NCBI RefSeq assembly: GCF_900116435.1
Contig: NZ_FPAZ01000005.1
Span: forward strand, 1-64,000
Origin: Pseudoalteromonas lipolytica
GTDB lineage: Bacteria > Pseudomonadota > Gammaproteobacteria > Enterobacterales > Alteromonadaceae
DNA length: 64,000 nt
Reading direction: 5' to 3'
Made by a program: the position numbers and the translations under genes. This document shows positions 27,777 through 37,958 of the stretch, piece by piece. Position 1 is the stretch's first letter. Each line of letters starts with the position of its first letter. Below the pieces are notes generated by a model that did not search any database, was not told the origin of the DNA, and saw only the letters and a list, made by a program, of their open reading frames with translations.

Positions 27777-29227
27777 TGAAAGAAAGCACGATGAAAGAAA
27801 ACAGCACTCGTCCTGCGATGCGTCGAATTGACACCATCCACTTTATTGGTATTGGTGGCGCAGGGATGGGTGGCATTGCCGAAGTACTTGCTTTTGAAGG
27901 CTACCGTATTACCGGCTCAGATATCGCACACAGTGCCATGACAGAACGCTTGATTCATGTCGGCGCAGAAGTGTTTATCGGGCATGATGAAAATAATGTC
28001 AAAGATGCCAGCGTGGTCGTGGTATCAAGTGCGATTAACGATCAAAACCCAGAAATTAAAGCAGCAAAAGCGGCGCGTATTCCGATTGTTCGCCGTGCAG
28101 AGATGCTTGCAGAATTAATGCGCTTTCGTCATGGCATTGCCGTGGCTGGAACACATGGTAAAACCACGACGACAAGTTTAATTGCGAGCATTTATGCACA
28201 AGCAGGGCTTGATCCCACTTTTATTATTGGCGGCTTGCTAAACAGTGCGGGTAGTAATGCAAAGGTTGGGAAAAGTGATTTTTTAATTGCCGAAGCCGAT
28301 GAGAGTGATGCGTCGTTTTTACACTTACAGCCGATGGTGTCGGTGATCACAAATATCGAAGAAGATCATATGGATACCTATGGTGGCAGTTTTGAGAAAA
28401 TGAAAGACACCTATGTCGACTTTATTCATAACTTGCCATTTTACGGTTTAGCGGTTGTTTGCATAGATTCTGAGGTGGCTGCAGAGCTTATTCCTCGTTT
28501 TGGTCGCCCAGTGATCACCTACGGTGAATCGGCCGATGCTGATTACCGCATGGTTGATTTTAGCCAGACAGCCAATACCTGTTCATTCAATGTAGTGAAT
28601 AAACACGGTGAAAGCTTAGCTGTTAGCTTGAATATGCCAGGCAAGCACAATGCATTAAATGCAACCGCTGCGATTGCGGTGGCAAAAGATCAAAATATTG
28701 CAAATAATGCAATTTTAGAAGCGCTGGTAAAATTTGAAGGTGTAGGCCGTCGTTTTCAACATTACGGCACATTTGAAAATGAACGCGGTAATGTGATGTT
28801 AGTCGATGATTATGGGCATCACCCATCTGAAGTGGCCGCAACCATTGCTGCTGTACGTGAAGGCTGGCCAGATAAACGGTTAGTCATGGTATACCAACCG
28901 CATCGTTATAGCCGTACTCGAGATTTATACGAAGATTTCGTTAAAGTACTTGCCGATGTCGATCAGTTATTACTGCTTGATGTTTATGCTGCAGGTGAAG
29001 AGCCCATAGTCGGTGCTGACAGTAAGAGTTTATGTCGTAGTTTACGCCAACGCGGCAAAGAGCCATTGCATGTAGCAAGCAGTGCAGAGCTTGCAGGTGT
29101 GCTTGCTGATGTAATGCAAGATAATGATTTAGTTTTAACGCAAGGCGCTGGTAACATAGGCCAATTAGTGAAAAAGTTAGCAGCAAGCAACTTGTCTATT
29201 GAACAACTTAAGCAGGTAAATGTATGA
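27776..29227 (+). CDS. murC: UDP-MurNAc:L-alanine ligase MurC
   Basis: From the GTG at 27776 the protein is 483 residues; an in-frame ATG at 27791 is an alternative. The upstream agaagagat fits the GTG better. The N-terminal Rossmann loop is [18 protein letters not shown] (21-38) and the ATP site is GTHGKTT (125-131). [13 protein letters not shown] (near 341) is the conserved C-terminal block. MurC adds L-alanine to UDP-MurNAc, the first cytoplasmic peptide step. It overlaps ddl by 4 bases. Confidence 0.96.
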   Translation: MKESTMKENSTRPAMRRIDTIHFIGIGGAGMGGIAEVLAFEGYRITGSDIAHSAMTERLIHVGAEVFIGHDENNVKDASVVVVSSAINDQNPEIKAAKAARIPIVRRAEMLAELMRFRHGIAVAGTHGKTTTTSLIASIYAQAGLDPTFIIGGLLNSAGSNAKVGKSDFLIAEADESDASFLHLQPMVSVITNIEEDHMDTYGGSFEKMKDTYVDFIHNLPFYGLAVVCIDSEVAAELIPRFGRPVITYGESADADYRMVDFSQTANTCSFNVVNKHGESLAVSLNMPGKHNALNATAAIAVAKDQNIANNAILEALVKFEGVGRRFQHYGTFENERGNVMLVDDYGHHPSEVAATIAAVREGWPDKRLVMVYQPHRYSRTRDLYEDFVKVLADVDQLLLLDVYAAGEEPIVGADSKSLCRSLRQRGKEPLHVASSAELAGVLADVMQDNDLVLTQGAGNIGQLVKKLAASNLSIEQLKQVNV

Positions 29228-30144
29228 GCCAGACAAGCGACAAATTTGGCAAAGTAGCAGTTCTTTTTGGCGGTACATCAGCTGAACGAGAAGTCTCGCT
29301 TAAATCGGGCCAAGCCGTATTGAACGCATTGCAGAGTGTTGGCGTTGATGCCATCGCATTTGATCCTAAAGAACAGCCTCTTTGGCAATTAAAAGAGCGC
29401 AATATTGAACGAGTATTTATCGCACTTCATGGCCGAGGCGGTGAAGATGGTACGATTCAAGGTGCGCTTGAATTTATGGGACTTCCTTATACTGGCAGTG
29501 ATGTATTGGGCTCTGCATTGGCTATGGATAAAGTGCGTTGTAAGCATTTATTTAAAGCAATGGGTTTAAGCACAGCACCTTACACCGTTGTTGATAGCCG
29601 CCATGAGTTTGATAGCCAAGCAATCATAAATGAATTTGGTAAGGTGATGGTTAAGCCATCACATGAAGGGTCAAGCATTGGTATGGCTGAAGCGCATACG
29701 GCTGAGCAGTTAGATGCCGCTTTAAATGCGGCCTTTAAATTTGACAGCCAAGTACTCGTAGAGCAATGGATTACGGGTCGTGAATTTACCGTTGCTGTTT
29801 TAGGTCAAGATGTTCAGCCTGTTATTGAAATGACAACACCGAATGGTTTTTACGACTATCAGGCTAAGTATCAATCAAATACCACGCAGTACCATTGCCC
29901 TGCAGATTTATCTCAGCAAGAAACACAATTATTGCAAGATATGGCTCTTAAAGCCTTTGATTTGGTTGGCGCGAGTGGCTGGGGGCGTGTTGATGCAATG
30001 CGTGATGAACAGGGGAATTTTTACTTATTAGAAGTGAATACAGTCCCAGGCATGACCGAAAAGTCGTTGGTGCCAATGGCGGCTAAAGCCAATGGTGCAA
30101 GTTTTGAACAATTAGTTGTTCGCATTCTGGAGCAAACACTTTAA
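29224..30144 (+). CDS. ddlB: D-alanine:D-alanine ligase (DdlB)
   Basis: This 306-residue ATP-grasp ligase has [14 protein letters not shown] (residues 13-26), [14 protein letters not shown] (near 66-79), [11 protein letters not shown] (about 142-152) and [18 protein letters not shown] (about 270-287). It makes the D-Ala-D-Ala dipeptide used by MurF. In this position in dcw it is the DdlB type. It is separated from ftsQ by a single base. Confidence 0.95.
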   Translation: MSQTSDKFGKVAVLFGGTSAEREVSLKSGQAVLNALQSVGVDAIAFDPKEQPLWQLKERNIERVFIALHGRGGEDGTIQGALEFMGLPYTGSDVLGSALAMDKVRCKHLFKAMGLSTAPYTVVDSRHEFDSQAIINEFGKVMVKPSHEGSSIGMAEAHTAEQLDAALNAAFKFDSQVLVEQWITGREFTVAVLGQDVQPVIEMTTPNGFYDYQAKYQSNTTQYHCPADLSQQETQLLQDMALKAFDLVGASGWGRVDAMRDEQGNFYLLEVNTVPGMTEKSLVPMAAKANGASFEQLVVRILEQTL

Positions 30145-30145
30145 T

Positions 30146-30925
30146 ATGCATCCTTTTTTGAAGAAAGCGCAACAGTTAAAACAGCAACTTAATTGGTCGC
30201 TGATTTTTGGTGTGAGCTTTTTTCTGGTGGTCATTTTTTCTTTAGTAAAGATTACCACAGGGGTGTCTGATTGGTTGGTTGAAAACAAAGATGCGCAAAT
30301 TAAGCATTTATCAGTGCTTGGACAGCCTCAATACACTGATGAAAAAGCAATTATTAGTGCGATAAAAAAAGCCGACTTATCGAGTTTTTTTGAATTGGAT
30401 GTCAAACATGTGCAACGCTTGGTACAAAGTCTGCCATGGGTCGCAACGGCATCGGTAAGAAAACAGTGGCCAGACACCTTACAAGTGTATGTGGTTGAGC
30501 ACCAAGCGGTAGCCCATTGGAACAGTGATTTACTCTTGAATCAATCAGGGGAAGTGTTCCAAGCAAGTAGTGATAAATTACCTGATACGCTACCGCAGCT
30601 ATATGGCCCTGAAGGCAGTGAAATAGAAGCTTGGACGGCTTTTCGTCAGTTTCAAGCAATGCTAAGGGTGAATGATTTAGAGCTGACAAGTTTAGCGCTC
30701 TCTGAGCGTTTTTCGTGGCAGTTATGGCTTGATAACGGCATACGCCTGAATTTAGGCCGCAAAGAAAAAGCGAAGCGTGTACAACGTTTTATTGACGTTT
30801 ATCCGCGCATGGAACAACGTGCAGATGCACAAATTGATGTTGTTGATTTACGGTACGATACCGGTCTTGCAGTGAGCTGGAAGCCACTTCAAGAAGAACA
30901 ATTAGAAAATAAGAGTAAGGCATGA
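30146..30925 (+). CDS. ftsQ: Cell division protein FtsQ
   Basis: The ATG at 30146 directly follows the ddl stop and is preferred to 30116, which lies within ddl; the protein is 259 residues. It has a short cytoplasmic N terminus, one membrane helix (LIFGVSFFLVVIFSLVKI, about 20-37), a POTRA domain starting near HLSVLGQPQYTDE, and a C-terminal beta domain. It recruits FtsL and FtsB to the septum. It overlaps ftsA by 4 bases (ATGA). Confidence 0.94.
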   Translation: MHPFLKKAQQLKQQLNWSLIFGVSFFLVVIFSLVKITTGVSDWLVENKDAQIKHLSVLGQPQYTDEKAIISAIKKADLSSFFELDVKHVQRLVQSLPWVATASVRKQWPDTLQVYVVEHQAVAHWNSDLLLNQSGEVFQASSDKLPDTLPQLYGPEGSEIEAWTAFRQFQAMLRVNDLELTSLALSERFSWQLWLDNGIRLNLGRKEKAKRVQRFIDVYPRMEQRADAQIDVVDLRYDTGLAVSWKPLQEEQLENKSKA

Positions 30926-32154
30926 CTAAGTCAGCAGAAAGAAACCTAGTGATTGGATTAGACGTTGGCACCTCAAAAGTAGTGGCCACCGTTGGTGAAA
31001 TCACCGCAGATAATAAGCTCAGTATTGTGGGGGTAGGCAGCCAGGTATCGCATGGTATGGATAAAGGCGGCGTAAACGACCTTAACCTTGTTTCTGAATC
31101 GATTCGTCGTGCTATTGACGAAGCAGAACTGATGGCCGATTGCCGCATTAGTTCAGTGTACTTAGGTATTTCTGGTAAGCATATTCAGTGTCAGAATGAA
31201 AGCGGTGTGGTTGCTATTAACAACACCGAGGTGACAGATGAAGACATTGAAAATGTGATTCATATTGCGCGTTCAGTGCCAATTTCGGCAGAGCGCAAAA
31301 TGCTGCATGCATTACCGCAAGAATACAGCATTGATATGCAAGAAGGCATTAAAAACCCATTGGGTATGAGTGGCGTGAGAATGGAAGCGCGAGCCCACAT
31401 TATTACTTGCTCAAACGACATGGCAAAAAATATTGAAAAATGTGTAGAGCGATGTGGTCTTGAAGTGGACCAACTTATCTTTACTGCATTAGCGTCATGT
31501 TATTCCGTACTGACGGATGATGAAAAAGAGTTAGGGGTAGCGGTGCTGGATATTGGTGGCGGTACAATGGATATCACCATTTATATTAATGGTGCGCTTC
31601 GTCACTCAGCCGTTATTCCTGTTGCAGGTAATCAAGTAACGGGTGATATTGCAAAAATATTCAGAACACCTATATCACATGCAGAGTCACTCAAAGTACA
31701 ATATGCCTGTGCAAGCAGCCAAATGGCGAGCAACGAAGACACGATTGAAGTGCCAAGTGTGGGTGGGCGACCTGCGCGTATTATGTCTCGTCATACCTTA
31801 TCTGAGGTTGTTGAGCCGCGTTTTAGAGAATTATTTGAGCTGGCTATGGAAGAAATACGCCGCTCAGGTTTAGAAGACCAAATTGCTGCGGGTCTCGTCA
31901 TCACTGGCGGAACAGCAAAAATGACAGGGGCAATGGAAGTGGCAGAAGACATTTTCCAAATGCCAGTCAGAATTGGCAAACCAATCGGGATTGTTGGTTT
32001 GACAGATTATGTGGATGATCCTTCGTACGCGACCGCGGTTGGTTTGTTACAATACGGCCGTACTATGCAATCGATGAATGCACAAAAATCGAAAGCTGAA
32101 GGTGATAATAATTGGTGGAACCGTATTACGAAGTGGTTCCAAGGTGAGTTTTAA
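30922..32154 (+). CDS. ftsA: Cell division protein FtsA
   Basis: This 410-residue actin-like ATPase has phosphate-binding segments LDVGTSKVVATVGE (about 13-26) and AVLDIGGGTMDITI (about 205-218), the adenosine motif VITGGTAKM (about 326-334), and a C-terminal amphipathic membrane-targeting helix rich in Trp and Lys (NWWNRITKWFQ). It anchors FtsZ filaments to the membrane. A 21-bp gap with a strong Shine-Dalgarno separates it from ftsZ. Confidence 0.97.
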   Translation: MTKSAERNLVIGLDVGTSKVVATVGEITADNKLSIVGVGSQVSHGMDKGGVNDLNLVSESIRRAIDEAELMADCRISSVYLGISGKHIQCQNESGVVAINNTEVTDEDIENVIHIARSVPISAERKMLHALPQEYSIDMQEGIKNPLGMSGVRMEARAHIITCSNDMAKNIEKCVERCGLEVDQLIFTALASCYSVLTDDEKELGVAVLDIGGGTMDITIYINGALRHSAVIPVAGNQVTGDIAKIFRTPISHAESLKVQYACASSQMASNEDTIEVPSVGGRPARIMSRHTLSEVVEPRFRELFELAMEEIRRSGLEDQIAAGLVITGGTAKMTGAMEVAEDIFQMPVRIGKPIGIVGLTDYVDDPSYATAVGLLQYGRTMQSMNAQKSKAEGDNNWWNRITKWFQGEF

Positions 32155-32175
32155 AGCTCAAGTCGGAGAGTAAAG

Positions 32176-33426
32176 ATGTTTGATATGATGGAACAGCACA
32201 GCGAAGAAGCTGTCATTAAAGTAATTGGTGTGGGCGGCGGCGGCGGTAACGCTGTTGAACACATGGTAAAACAACAAATTGAAGGTGTACGTTTTATTGC
32301 GGCAAATACGGATGCACAAGCATTACGTAATTCATCTGCCGATGTAACCGTGCAACTAGGTACACAGATCACCTCTGGTTTAGGTGCGGGTGCAAACCCT
32401 GAAGTAGGCCGTAATTCAGCAGAAGAAGACGCTGAAACTATCCGTGCTAGCCTTGAAGGCGCTGACATGGTCTTTATCGCAGCCGGTATGGGTGGCGGTA
32501 CAGGTACGGGGGCTGCGCCTGTGGTTGCAAAAATTGCAAAAGAGTTAGGGATCTTAACGGTTGCAGTGGTTACTCGTCCGTTTGATTTTGAAGGTAAAAA
32601 GCGTGCTGCAGCGGCTGAACAAGGCATTAATGAATTGTCAGAAATTGTAGACTCTCTTATTACAATTCCGAACAATAAATTGCTTAAAGTTTTAGGCAAA
32701 GGGACTACACTATTAGATGCCTTCGCAAAAGCAAATGACGTGTTATTTGGTGCTGTTCAAGGCATTGCAGAATTAATCACACGCTCAGGTCTAATCAACG
32801 TGGATTTCGCCGACGTACGTACTGTAATGTCAGCGATGGGAACTGCGATGATGGGCACAGCGTCAGCATCTGGCCCAGACCGTGCACAAGAAGCAGCAGA
32901 AGCCGCTATTTCAAGTCCATTACTTGAAGATGTTGATTTAACAGGTGCTAAAGGCATTCTTGTTAATATCACTGCGGGCATGGATATTGCGATTGAAGAA
33001 TTTGAAATTGTGGGTAACCACGTTAAAGCATTAGCGTCTGAAAATGCAACCGTGGTTGTTGGTGCGGTAATTGACCCAGAAATGAGCGACGAGTTACGTG
33101 TAACTGTTGTTGCAACAGGTTTAGGGGGCGATCGTCGTCCACAGTTTGGCATCGTTGATAATGGCTTTAAGAAAGCATCAGGCTCTGATGTACAAAGCTC
33201 AATGAACCAAACGACTAGCAGCATGTATGTACCAAGCTTTGCAAGTCAAGGCAGCAGTGATGATGTGAGCATGTCAGCAACATCTGAAAAGCAAGAGCCT
33301 GTAAAGCAAAGCACAACAAGCAGCTCTGTCTCGTCAAAGACAGCTGAGAGCAATAAAAAGTCTGATAAATCAGAGGGTGGCGATTATTTTGACATCCCCG
33401 CTTTCTTAAGAAAGCAAGCTGACTAA
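32176..33426 (+). CDS. ftsZ: Tubulin-like cell division GTPase FtsZ
   Basis: This 416-residue GTPase forms the Z ring. The tubulin signature GGGTGTG is at residues 106-112, with [11 protein letters not shown] (17-27) near the N terminus and the T7-loop segment [11 protein letters not shown]. The C-terminal conserved peptide, [12 protein letters not shown], which binds FtsA and ZipA, is present after a long Ser/Thr/Gln-rich linker. The Shine-Dalgarno (cggagagtaaag) is the strongest in this part of the cluster, consistent with high FtsZ output. Confidence 0.98.
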   Translation: MFDMMEQHSEEAVIKVIGVGGGGGNAVEHMVKQQIEGVRFIAANTDAQALRNSSADVTVQLGTQITSGLGAGANPEVGRNSAEEDAETIRASLEGADMVFIAAGMGGGTGTGAAPVVAKIAKELGILTVAVVTRPFDFEGKKRAAAAEQGINELSEIVDSLITIPNNKLLKVLGKGTTLLDAFAKANDVLFGAVQGIAELITRSGLINVDFADVRTVMSAMGTAMMGTASASGPDRAQEAAEAAISSPLLEDVDLTGAKGILVNITAGMDIAIEEFEIVGNHVKALASENATVVVGAVIDPEMSDELRVTVVATGLGGDRRPQFGIVDNGFKKASGSDVQSSMNQTTSSMYVPSFASQGSSDDVSMSATSEKQEPVKQSTTSSSVSSKTAESNKKSDKSEGGDYFDIPAFLRKQAD

Positions 33427-33464
33427 GGCTTTTTACTGATAATTTGTTCGATAAATAAACAAAT

Positions 33465-33493
33465 TTGGCAGCTGGATGTATTTATGATACAAT
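33465..33493 (+). promoter_or_regulatory. Promoter of lpxC
   Basis: -35 TTGGCA (33465-33470), a 17-bp spacer and -10 TACAAT (33488-33493) lie in the 102-bp gap between ftsZ and lpxC. The expected start near 33500 gives a leader of about 28 bases. lpxC can thus be expressed apart from the division genes. Confidence 0.75.
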
Positions 33494-33528
33494 CCGCCGT
33501 CTAACTGTAACTATAAGTGAGCGAACCT

Positions 33529-34440
33529 ATGATTAAACAGCGTACGATTGCAGAAGTAGTCAAAGCCATAGGAATTGGACTTCATAAAGGTGAGAAGGTC
33601 ACTATTACTCTCCGACCTGCGAGCGCAAATACTGGGATAGTATTTCGTCGTGTGGACCTTGATCCGGTTGTTGATTTTGAAACAACACCTGAAGCCGTTG
33701 GTGATACGCAATTGTGTACCTGTTTAACAAACAAAGATGGTGTTCGCTTATCAACGACTGAGCACCTAATTGCTGCGGTAGCGGCAATGGGTATTGATAA
33801 TCTAATTGTTGAATTAGACAGCTCAGAAGTGCCTATTATGGATGGTAGTGCATTACCATTCATTTACTTGTTACAAAAAGGCGGCATTAAAGAAGTAAAT
33901 GCAGCTAAGCGTTTTATTCGTATTAAAGAAAAAGTACGTATTGAAGAAGGTGATAAATGGGCTGAGATCGAACCATACGATGGTTTTCACATCGATTTCG
34001 AGATCGCATTTGATCATCCTGCTATCAATGAAAGTCGCCAACGTATTGGTTTAGATATTACGGCACAAAGCTTCACTGAAGAAATCAGCCGTGCGCGTAC
34101 TTTTGGCTTTATGAAAGACATTGAATATATGCATGCAAACAACCTAGCCTTAGGTGGTAGCATGGATAACGCAGTTGTTTTGGATGAATTTAAAGTATTG
34201 AATCCAAACGGCTTACGTTACAGTGATGAGTTTGTTAAACACAAAATCTTAGACTGTGTGGGTGACATGTTTATGACGGGCCATAACATTCTAGGTAAAA
34301 TCACGGCTTATAAGTCAGGCCATGATTTAAACAATAAGTTACTTCGTAAAATTATGGCGACTGAGTCAGCATGGGAATGGGCAACATTCGATACGCCAGT
34401 GACGATGCCAGCACCAGGCCTAGAAGTAGCAACAGCTTAA
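33529..34440 (+). CDS. lpxC: UDP-3-O-acyl-N-acetylglucosamine deacetylase LpxC
   Basis: The start at ATG 33529 gives the standard MIKQRT N terminus; the GTG at 33517 would add four residues. The 303-residue zinc enzyme has His79 (TTEHLIAA) and the later zinc ligands in HKILDCVGD, with the catalytic-type His in TGHNILGKI. It catalyses the first committed step of lipid A synthesis. It ends the cluster, before a strong terminator; secM/secA, which follow lpxC in E. coli, are absent here. Confidence 0.97.
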   Translation: MIKQRTIAEVVKAIGIGLHKGEKVTITLRPASANTGIVFRRVDLDPVVDFETTPEAVGDTQLCTCLTNKDGVRLSTTEHLIAAVAAMGIDNLIVELDSSEVPIMDGSALPFIYLLQKGGIKEVNAAKRFIRIKEKVRIEEGDKWAEIEPYDGFHIDFEIAFDHPAINESRQRIGLDITAQSFTEEISRARTFGFMKDIEYMHANNLALGGSMDNAVVLDEFKVLNPNGLRYSDEFVKHKILDCVGDMFMTGHNILGKITAYKSGHDLNNKLLRKIMATESAWEWATFDTPVTMPAPGLEVATA

Positions 34441-34461
34441 TCGCACGCATATTACAGTTAT

Positions 34462-34492
34462 AAAAAATGACGCTTTAAAGCGTCATTTTTTT
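34462..34492. terminator. Strong bidirectional terminator after lpxC
   Basis: A perfectly palindromic hairpin (arms aaaaaatgacgctt / aagcgtcatttttt, 2-base loop) 21 bp after the lpxC stop. It ends the dcw cluster. Confidence 0.92.
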
Positions 34493-34517
34493 GCTTTACG
34501 ATAAGCATAACTTGTAT

Positions 34518-34561
34518 TACCAATCCGCAAAAATACTTATACCATTCCGCAAAAATACTTA
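34518..34561. repeat. 22-bp tandem copy at the edge of the foldback element
   Basis: 34518-34539 and 34540-34561 are 22-base copies differing at one base (taccaatccgc versus taccattccgc, both followed by aaaaatactta). The first seems to be a truncated end of another copy of the element at 34540-34699. Confidence 0.7.
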
Positions 34562-34699
34562 ATCATTTTGAGTGATTAAACCAGTCGCTACCTGCGTTAA
34601 AAATTTCTGATTTAGAACAACTAAATAACTAAATTTTTGCCTTGTTATCAACGCGGTTTTATTGCCTCAAAATAGATCACTAAATTAAGCGGAATGGTA
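34540..34699. mobile_element. 160-bp foldback (MITE-like) intergenic element
   Basis: The ends taccattccgc (34540-34550) and gcggaatggta (34689-34699) are perfect inverted repeats. The whole element folds back on itself imperfectly, for example aaaaattt and aaattttt near the centre, and attttgag on the left against ctcaaaat on the right. TA dinucleotides at both ends would fit a TA target duplication, as for IS630/mariner-type MITEs. It holds no ORF and sits between the convergent lpxC and yjjG genes. That it is a repeated family is an inference. Confidence 0.65.
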
Positions 34700-34716
34700 T
34701 TAATCATTTTGAGTTG

Positions 34717-35391
34717 CTATAAACCAAGAATAGCTTCCAGTTCATATAACTGATTTATTTGGTAGGTGGGTGTAATCCCTTCAGGTAACTCAACGCCAGG
34801 GTGCTGAAGCCAGCAGGTATCAATGCCAACATTATGGCCACCGAGAATGTCACTGGCTGCGGTGTCACCCACCATTAAAATCTGTTCTTTCGGTGGATTA
34901 TCCATTAACTGAAAAGTGTGTTGAAAAATCTCGGGTGCGGGTTTGGCTTTACCCACTAGCTCAGAAATCACCAGCCAATCAAACATGTCTTGCAGTCCTG
35001 TATGCTCTAGGCGCTTTTGCTGAAGTTTGGCAAAACCATTGGTAATGATACCCAATCTTGCGTGAGGCTTTAGCTTATTGAGTAGCTCAACGGCACCGGG
35101 CAATGGCACACAAATAGATGCCATCGCTTCTAAAAAGGCATCATTAAGCGTTTGAGCGGGCACATTGAGTTTGTTTGCCCATTCGGTAAAACGGGTTATC
35201 TGTAGCTCATTGGCAGTAATTTCATGCTTTTGATAGGCAACCCATAGTGGTTTATTGGTTAATTGATAGTCATGATAATCTGTCTCTGTAAAGTCTACGC
35301 CGTAATTGGCGAACATTACTTTAAGACCTGCAAATGCGTTAAAACTAAACAGGGTTTCATCGGCATCAAATAAAACATGTGTATACTTCAT
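34717..35391 (-). CDS. yjjG: HAD-family pyrimidine 5'-nucleotidase YjjG
   Basis: This 224-residue HAD phosphatase has the nucleophile motif FDADETLF (Asp9 and Asp11), the second motif IITNGFAKLQQKRL (about 114-127) and the third, GKAKPAPEIF with MVGDTAASDI (about 150-185). It matches YjjG, which dephosphorylates dUMP, UMP and non-canonical pyrimidine nucleotides and protects against mutagenic analogues. It lies 12 bp after yjjX on the same strand, so both nucleotide house-cleaning enzymes are likely co-transcribed. It is convergent with lpxC. Confidence 0.9.
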   Translation of the reverse strand: MKYTHVLFDADETLFSFNAFAGLKVMFANYGVDFTETDYHDYQLTNKPLWVAYQKHEITANELQITRFTEWANKLNVPAQTLNDAFLEAMASICVPLPGAVELLNKLKPHARLGIITNGFAKLQQKRLEHTGLQDMFDWLVISELVGKAKPAPEIFQHTFQLMDNPPKEQILMVGDTAASDILGGHNVGIDTCWLQHPGVELPEGITPTYQINQLYELEAILGL

Positions 35392-35403
35392 GATATTCCA
35401 AGT

Positions 35404-35943
35404 TTATTGGTTATAAAGTGTAGGGTGTAAAAACGGTGCCATAGCCAATGTAAGCGCTTGTATATAGGTGCTTTCGCGTGTTGCATTGTGATTGGTTAAT
35501 AAGCCAATTGCACCACCTTGCTGTTTGATATTGACGTTATTGAAAGCTTCATCCATCACATCGCCCAACTCTTTACCCGCAAGTAATGCCTTGAAGAAAG
35601 GAGGGAGTAAAGGTAAGTTGCTGCTGCGACCGACACTGAATTGTTCGCTATTGGCAATAACGACGAATGCAAACGTTGCTGCGCCGTAACTGAATTGCTC
35701 TGCGCCACCTTCCATTGCTGTGTAGAAATCGGCTTCGTAATGCGCTTGGCAGTATTTTACGCGATTTTCTGCCCCTATGCGGGTTTCATCTTCACCTAAA
35801 GGTTGGTCGGGGACGCCAGACGGTGCGTGAACACCTTGGCACTGAATGGTGTGCTCAGGAAAGTAAAGGCTAAAAATATGTTTAGCAGCATTCACTTTTA
35901 CAGGATTTTTAGATCCCACTATTACATTTAATGTCGTTTTCAA
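35404..35943 (-). CDS. yjjX: Inosine/xanthosine triphosphatase YjjX
   Basis: This 179-residue protein (DUF84/NTPase_1 family) starts with VIVGSKNPVKVNAAKHIF (residues 8-25), the nucleotide-binding loop of the family. GVPDQPLGEDETRIGAENR (about 43-61) and AMEGGAEQ (near 76) are also conserved. YjjX hydrolyses ITP and XTP, removing deaminated purine nucleotides. The pairing with yjjG suggests joint nucleotide-pool sanitation. Confidence 0.92.
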   Translation of the reverse strand: MKTTLNVIVGSKNPVKVNAAKHIFSLYFPEHTIQCQGVHAPSGVPDQPLGEDETRIGAENRVKYCQAHYEADFYTAMEGGAEQFSYGAATFAFVVIANSEQFSVGRSSNLPLLPPFFKALLAGKELGDVMDEAFNNVNIKQQGGAIGLLTNHNATRESTYIQALTLAMAPFLHPTLYNQ

Positions 35944-35992
35944 GCTGACTACTCCATCATTCCAGGCTGAGTCAGCAGTGTACCCGAGTCAT

Positions 35993-36892
35993 TTAAATCG
36001 GCAAGTCAACGGGGGCTAAATTTTCAAGGGCACGTTTTTTTAGAATAATATCTTTAATGAGTGGTGTTAGTACCAGCTCCATGGCTAAGCCCATTTTTCC
36101 TCCAGGCACCACTAGCGTATTGATACGTGACATAAAGCTGCCTTCTATCATGCGTAAGTAATAGGGGAAGTCCACATCTTCAATACCTCTAAAGCGAATA
36201 ACCACAAAGCTTTCATCAAGCGAGGGAATATCTTTTGCACTAAATGGGTTTGAAGTGTCTACAGTCGGTACGCGCTGGAAATTGATGTGAGTACGAGAAA
36301 ACTGAGGGGTGATTTGGTTTATATAGTCATCCATACTACGAATAATAGAACCCATTACCGCTTCACGCGTGTGGCCTCGCTCTGAGGTGTCGCGGATTAG
36401 TTTTTGGATCCACTCAAGATTGATAATTGGCACCATACCAATCAATAAATCAACATGCTTTGCAACATCGTGATCTTGGTCTACTGCACCGCCGTGTAAG
36501 CCTTCATAAAAGAGTATATCTGTATTCGATTCTAAGTCTTGCCAGGGTGTAAAAGTCCCCGGTAGCTGATTATAAGGAACGGCTTCATCAAAGGTATGTA
36601 AGTAACGTCTGATTTTACCTTGGCCTGTTTCGCCGTATTGATAAAACAGTTGCTCAAGCGCACCAAAGTCATTCGCTTCACGGCCAAAATAACTGATATG
36701 TTTGCCTTCTTGCTGTGCTTCTCGCACTTTTTTATCCATTTCTGGTCGTGTATAACGATGAAAGCTATCGCCTTCAATAAAGGCCGCATCTATATTTAAG
36801 CTTCTAAAAATATGCTTAATGGCATTGGTGGTGGTGGTGGTGCCAGCGCCAGATGAGCCGGTAATTGCGATGATAGGGTGTTTAGCTGACAT
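35993..36892 (-). CDS. prkB: Phosphoribulokinase-like kinase PrkB
   Basis: This 299-residue P-loop kinase has the Walker A motif GSSGAGTTT (residues 12-20), GDSFHRYTR (about 41-49) and FYEGLHGG (near 126-133), all typical of phosphoribulokinases. It is the short PrkB type found in heterotrophic gammaproteobacteria that lack Rubisco, and no Calvin-cycle genes lie nearby. The true substrate in such bacteria is unknown. It is divergent from the next gene and separated by 100 bp from yjjX. Confidence 0.88.
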   Translation of the reverse strand: MSAKHPIIAITGSSGAGTTTTTNAIKHIFRSLNIDAAFIEGDSFHRYTRPEMDKKVREAQQEGKHISYFGREANDFGALEQLFYQYGETGQGKIRRYLHTFDEAVPYNQLPGTFTPWQDLESNTDILFYEGLHGGAVDQDHDVAKHVDLLIGMVPIINLEWIQKLIRDTSERGHTREAVMGSIIRSMDDYINQITPQFSRTHINFQRVPTVDTSNPFSAKDIPSLDESFVVIRFRGIEDVDFPYYLRMIEGSFMSRINTLVVPGGKMGLAMELVLTPLIKDIILKKRALENLAPVDLPI

Positions 36893-37060
36893 AGTTGTTC
36901 TCGTTATTTGTTAAGCCGTGCAGTGTTACTTTTACCAATCAGAAAAACTGATAAAAAACGAACACGTCCTAGTTATAAAGGTCGAGCATAGTAAGGTCAA
37001 GTGACTGCCTGATTAAATAACGCTATCATGAGCCAATAAAAATTAAAACGAGAGAACATA

Positions 37061-37930
37061 ATGAGATTACTTACCTCTTTCCTTTTTGGCGCATTTGGAA
37101 CGTTTTTAAGCAGCCAAGCGGACGCAGCTATGCCTAAAAGCGAAGTGTTACTGGCTGATCTTGAGACCCCTTATGGTATGAAGGTAACAAGAATTACGGA
37201 TAATAAAAGTTACAATAACCAACCGTTCTTAATTGATGAGGGGCTTTATTACACGCATGAGGTGCTTGGCGATGATGGACAATCGCAAACAGATTTATAT
37301 TTCTATAATTTTACAACTCAGCAAGCAACAAATTTAACGCACTCTGCGGTTAGCGAATATTCACCCACATTAATGCCTAACAAGCAGGCGTTATCAGCCA
37401 TCGTTGTGGAAGAAGATGGTAAGCAAAAGCTCTGGCAATATCCGTTGCAGGGTGAACAATCTGCTGCGCGTATCTTCGAGTGGATTGAGCCTGTAGGTTA
37501 CCATGCATGGGGCGCCGACAATGACCTTGTTATGTTTATTTTGGGCGAACCACATACCTTACAATATACCACGGTTGCAGCTGCTAAACCGAAGGTCGTT
37601 GCGAATGCTATTGGCCGAACCTTACTTTTTGATGCGCAAACGAATAGCTACTTATTTAGCTACCACAAAGATAAGCAACATTGGCTGGCGCGTTTTACAC
37701 CCCAATTTGAGCAAGTAACAGATATTTTACGTCTACCGGCACAATTACAAGATTTCACCTTGTTGGATGAGCAGACGGTTATTTATGCGATTAATAATCG
37801 CGTTTATAAGCGAGATTTAATGAATCCAGAGCCTGTTTCTCAATGGTTAGATTTAACGTCTTATTGTGAAACCAAAATAACACGTTTGAGTTACCATAAT
37901 AAGAAACTTGCCTTTGTTTGTGATAAATAA
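37061..37930 (+). CDS. Exported TolB/WD40-like beta-propeller protein, unknown function
   Basis: This 289-residue protein has a signal peptide (MRLLTSFLFGAFGTFLSSQA, cut near ADAAM). It then has repeated strand-rich segments with the look of a TolB/WD40-like propeller (QPFLIDEGLYYTHEV, SEYSPTLMPNKQALSAI, LQDFTLLDEQTVIYAI). It is short for a full propeller. No catalytic motif is seen. It precedes a small unknown gene by 28 bp, so the two may be co-transcribed. It resembles the N-terminal beta-propeller part of S9 peptidases, without the catalytic domain. Confidence 0.65.
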   Translation: MRLLTSFLFGAFGTFLSSQADAAMPKSEVLLADLETPYGMKVTRITDNKSYNNQPFLIDEGLYYTHEVLGDDGQSQTDLYFYNFTTQQATNLTHSAVSEYSPTLMPNKQALSAIVVEEDGKQKLWQYPLQGEQSAARIFEWIEPVGYHAWGADNDLVMFILGEPHTLQYTTVAAAKPKVVANAIGRTLLFDAQTNSYLFSYHKDKQHWLARFTPQFEQVTDILRLPAQLQDFTLLDEQTVIYAINNRVYKRDLMNPEPVSQWLDLTSYCETKITRLSYHNKKLAFVCDK

Positions 37931-37958
37931 GTAACGCTTTTTAAGGGATTACTGTAAT

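Noticed and set aside
32151..32699. 182-residue minus-strand frame opposite ftsZ
   Set aside because: It is the antisense shadow of a highly conserved gene; no Shine-Dalgarno, no recognisable protein.
35993..36892. Phosphoribulokinase as evidence of carbon fixation
   Set aside because: It is the short PrkB type seen in heterotrophs, and no Rubisco or other Calvin-cycle gene is in the window.
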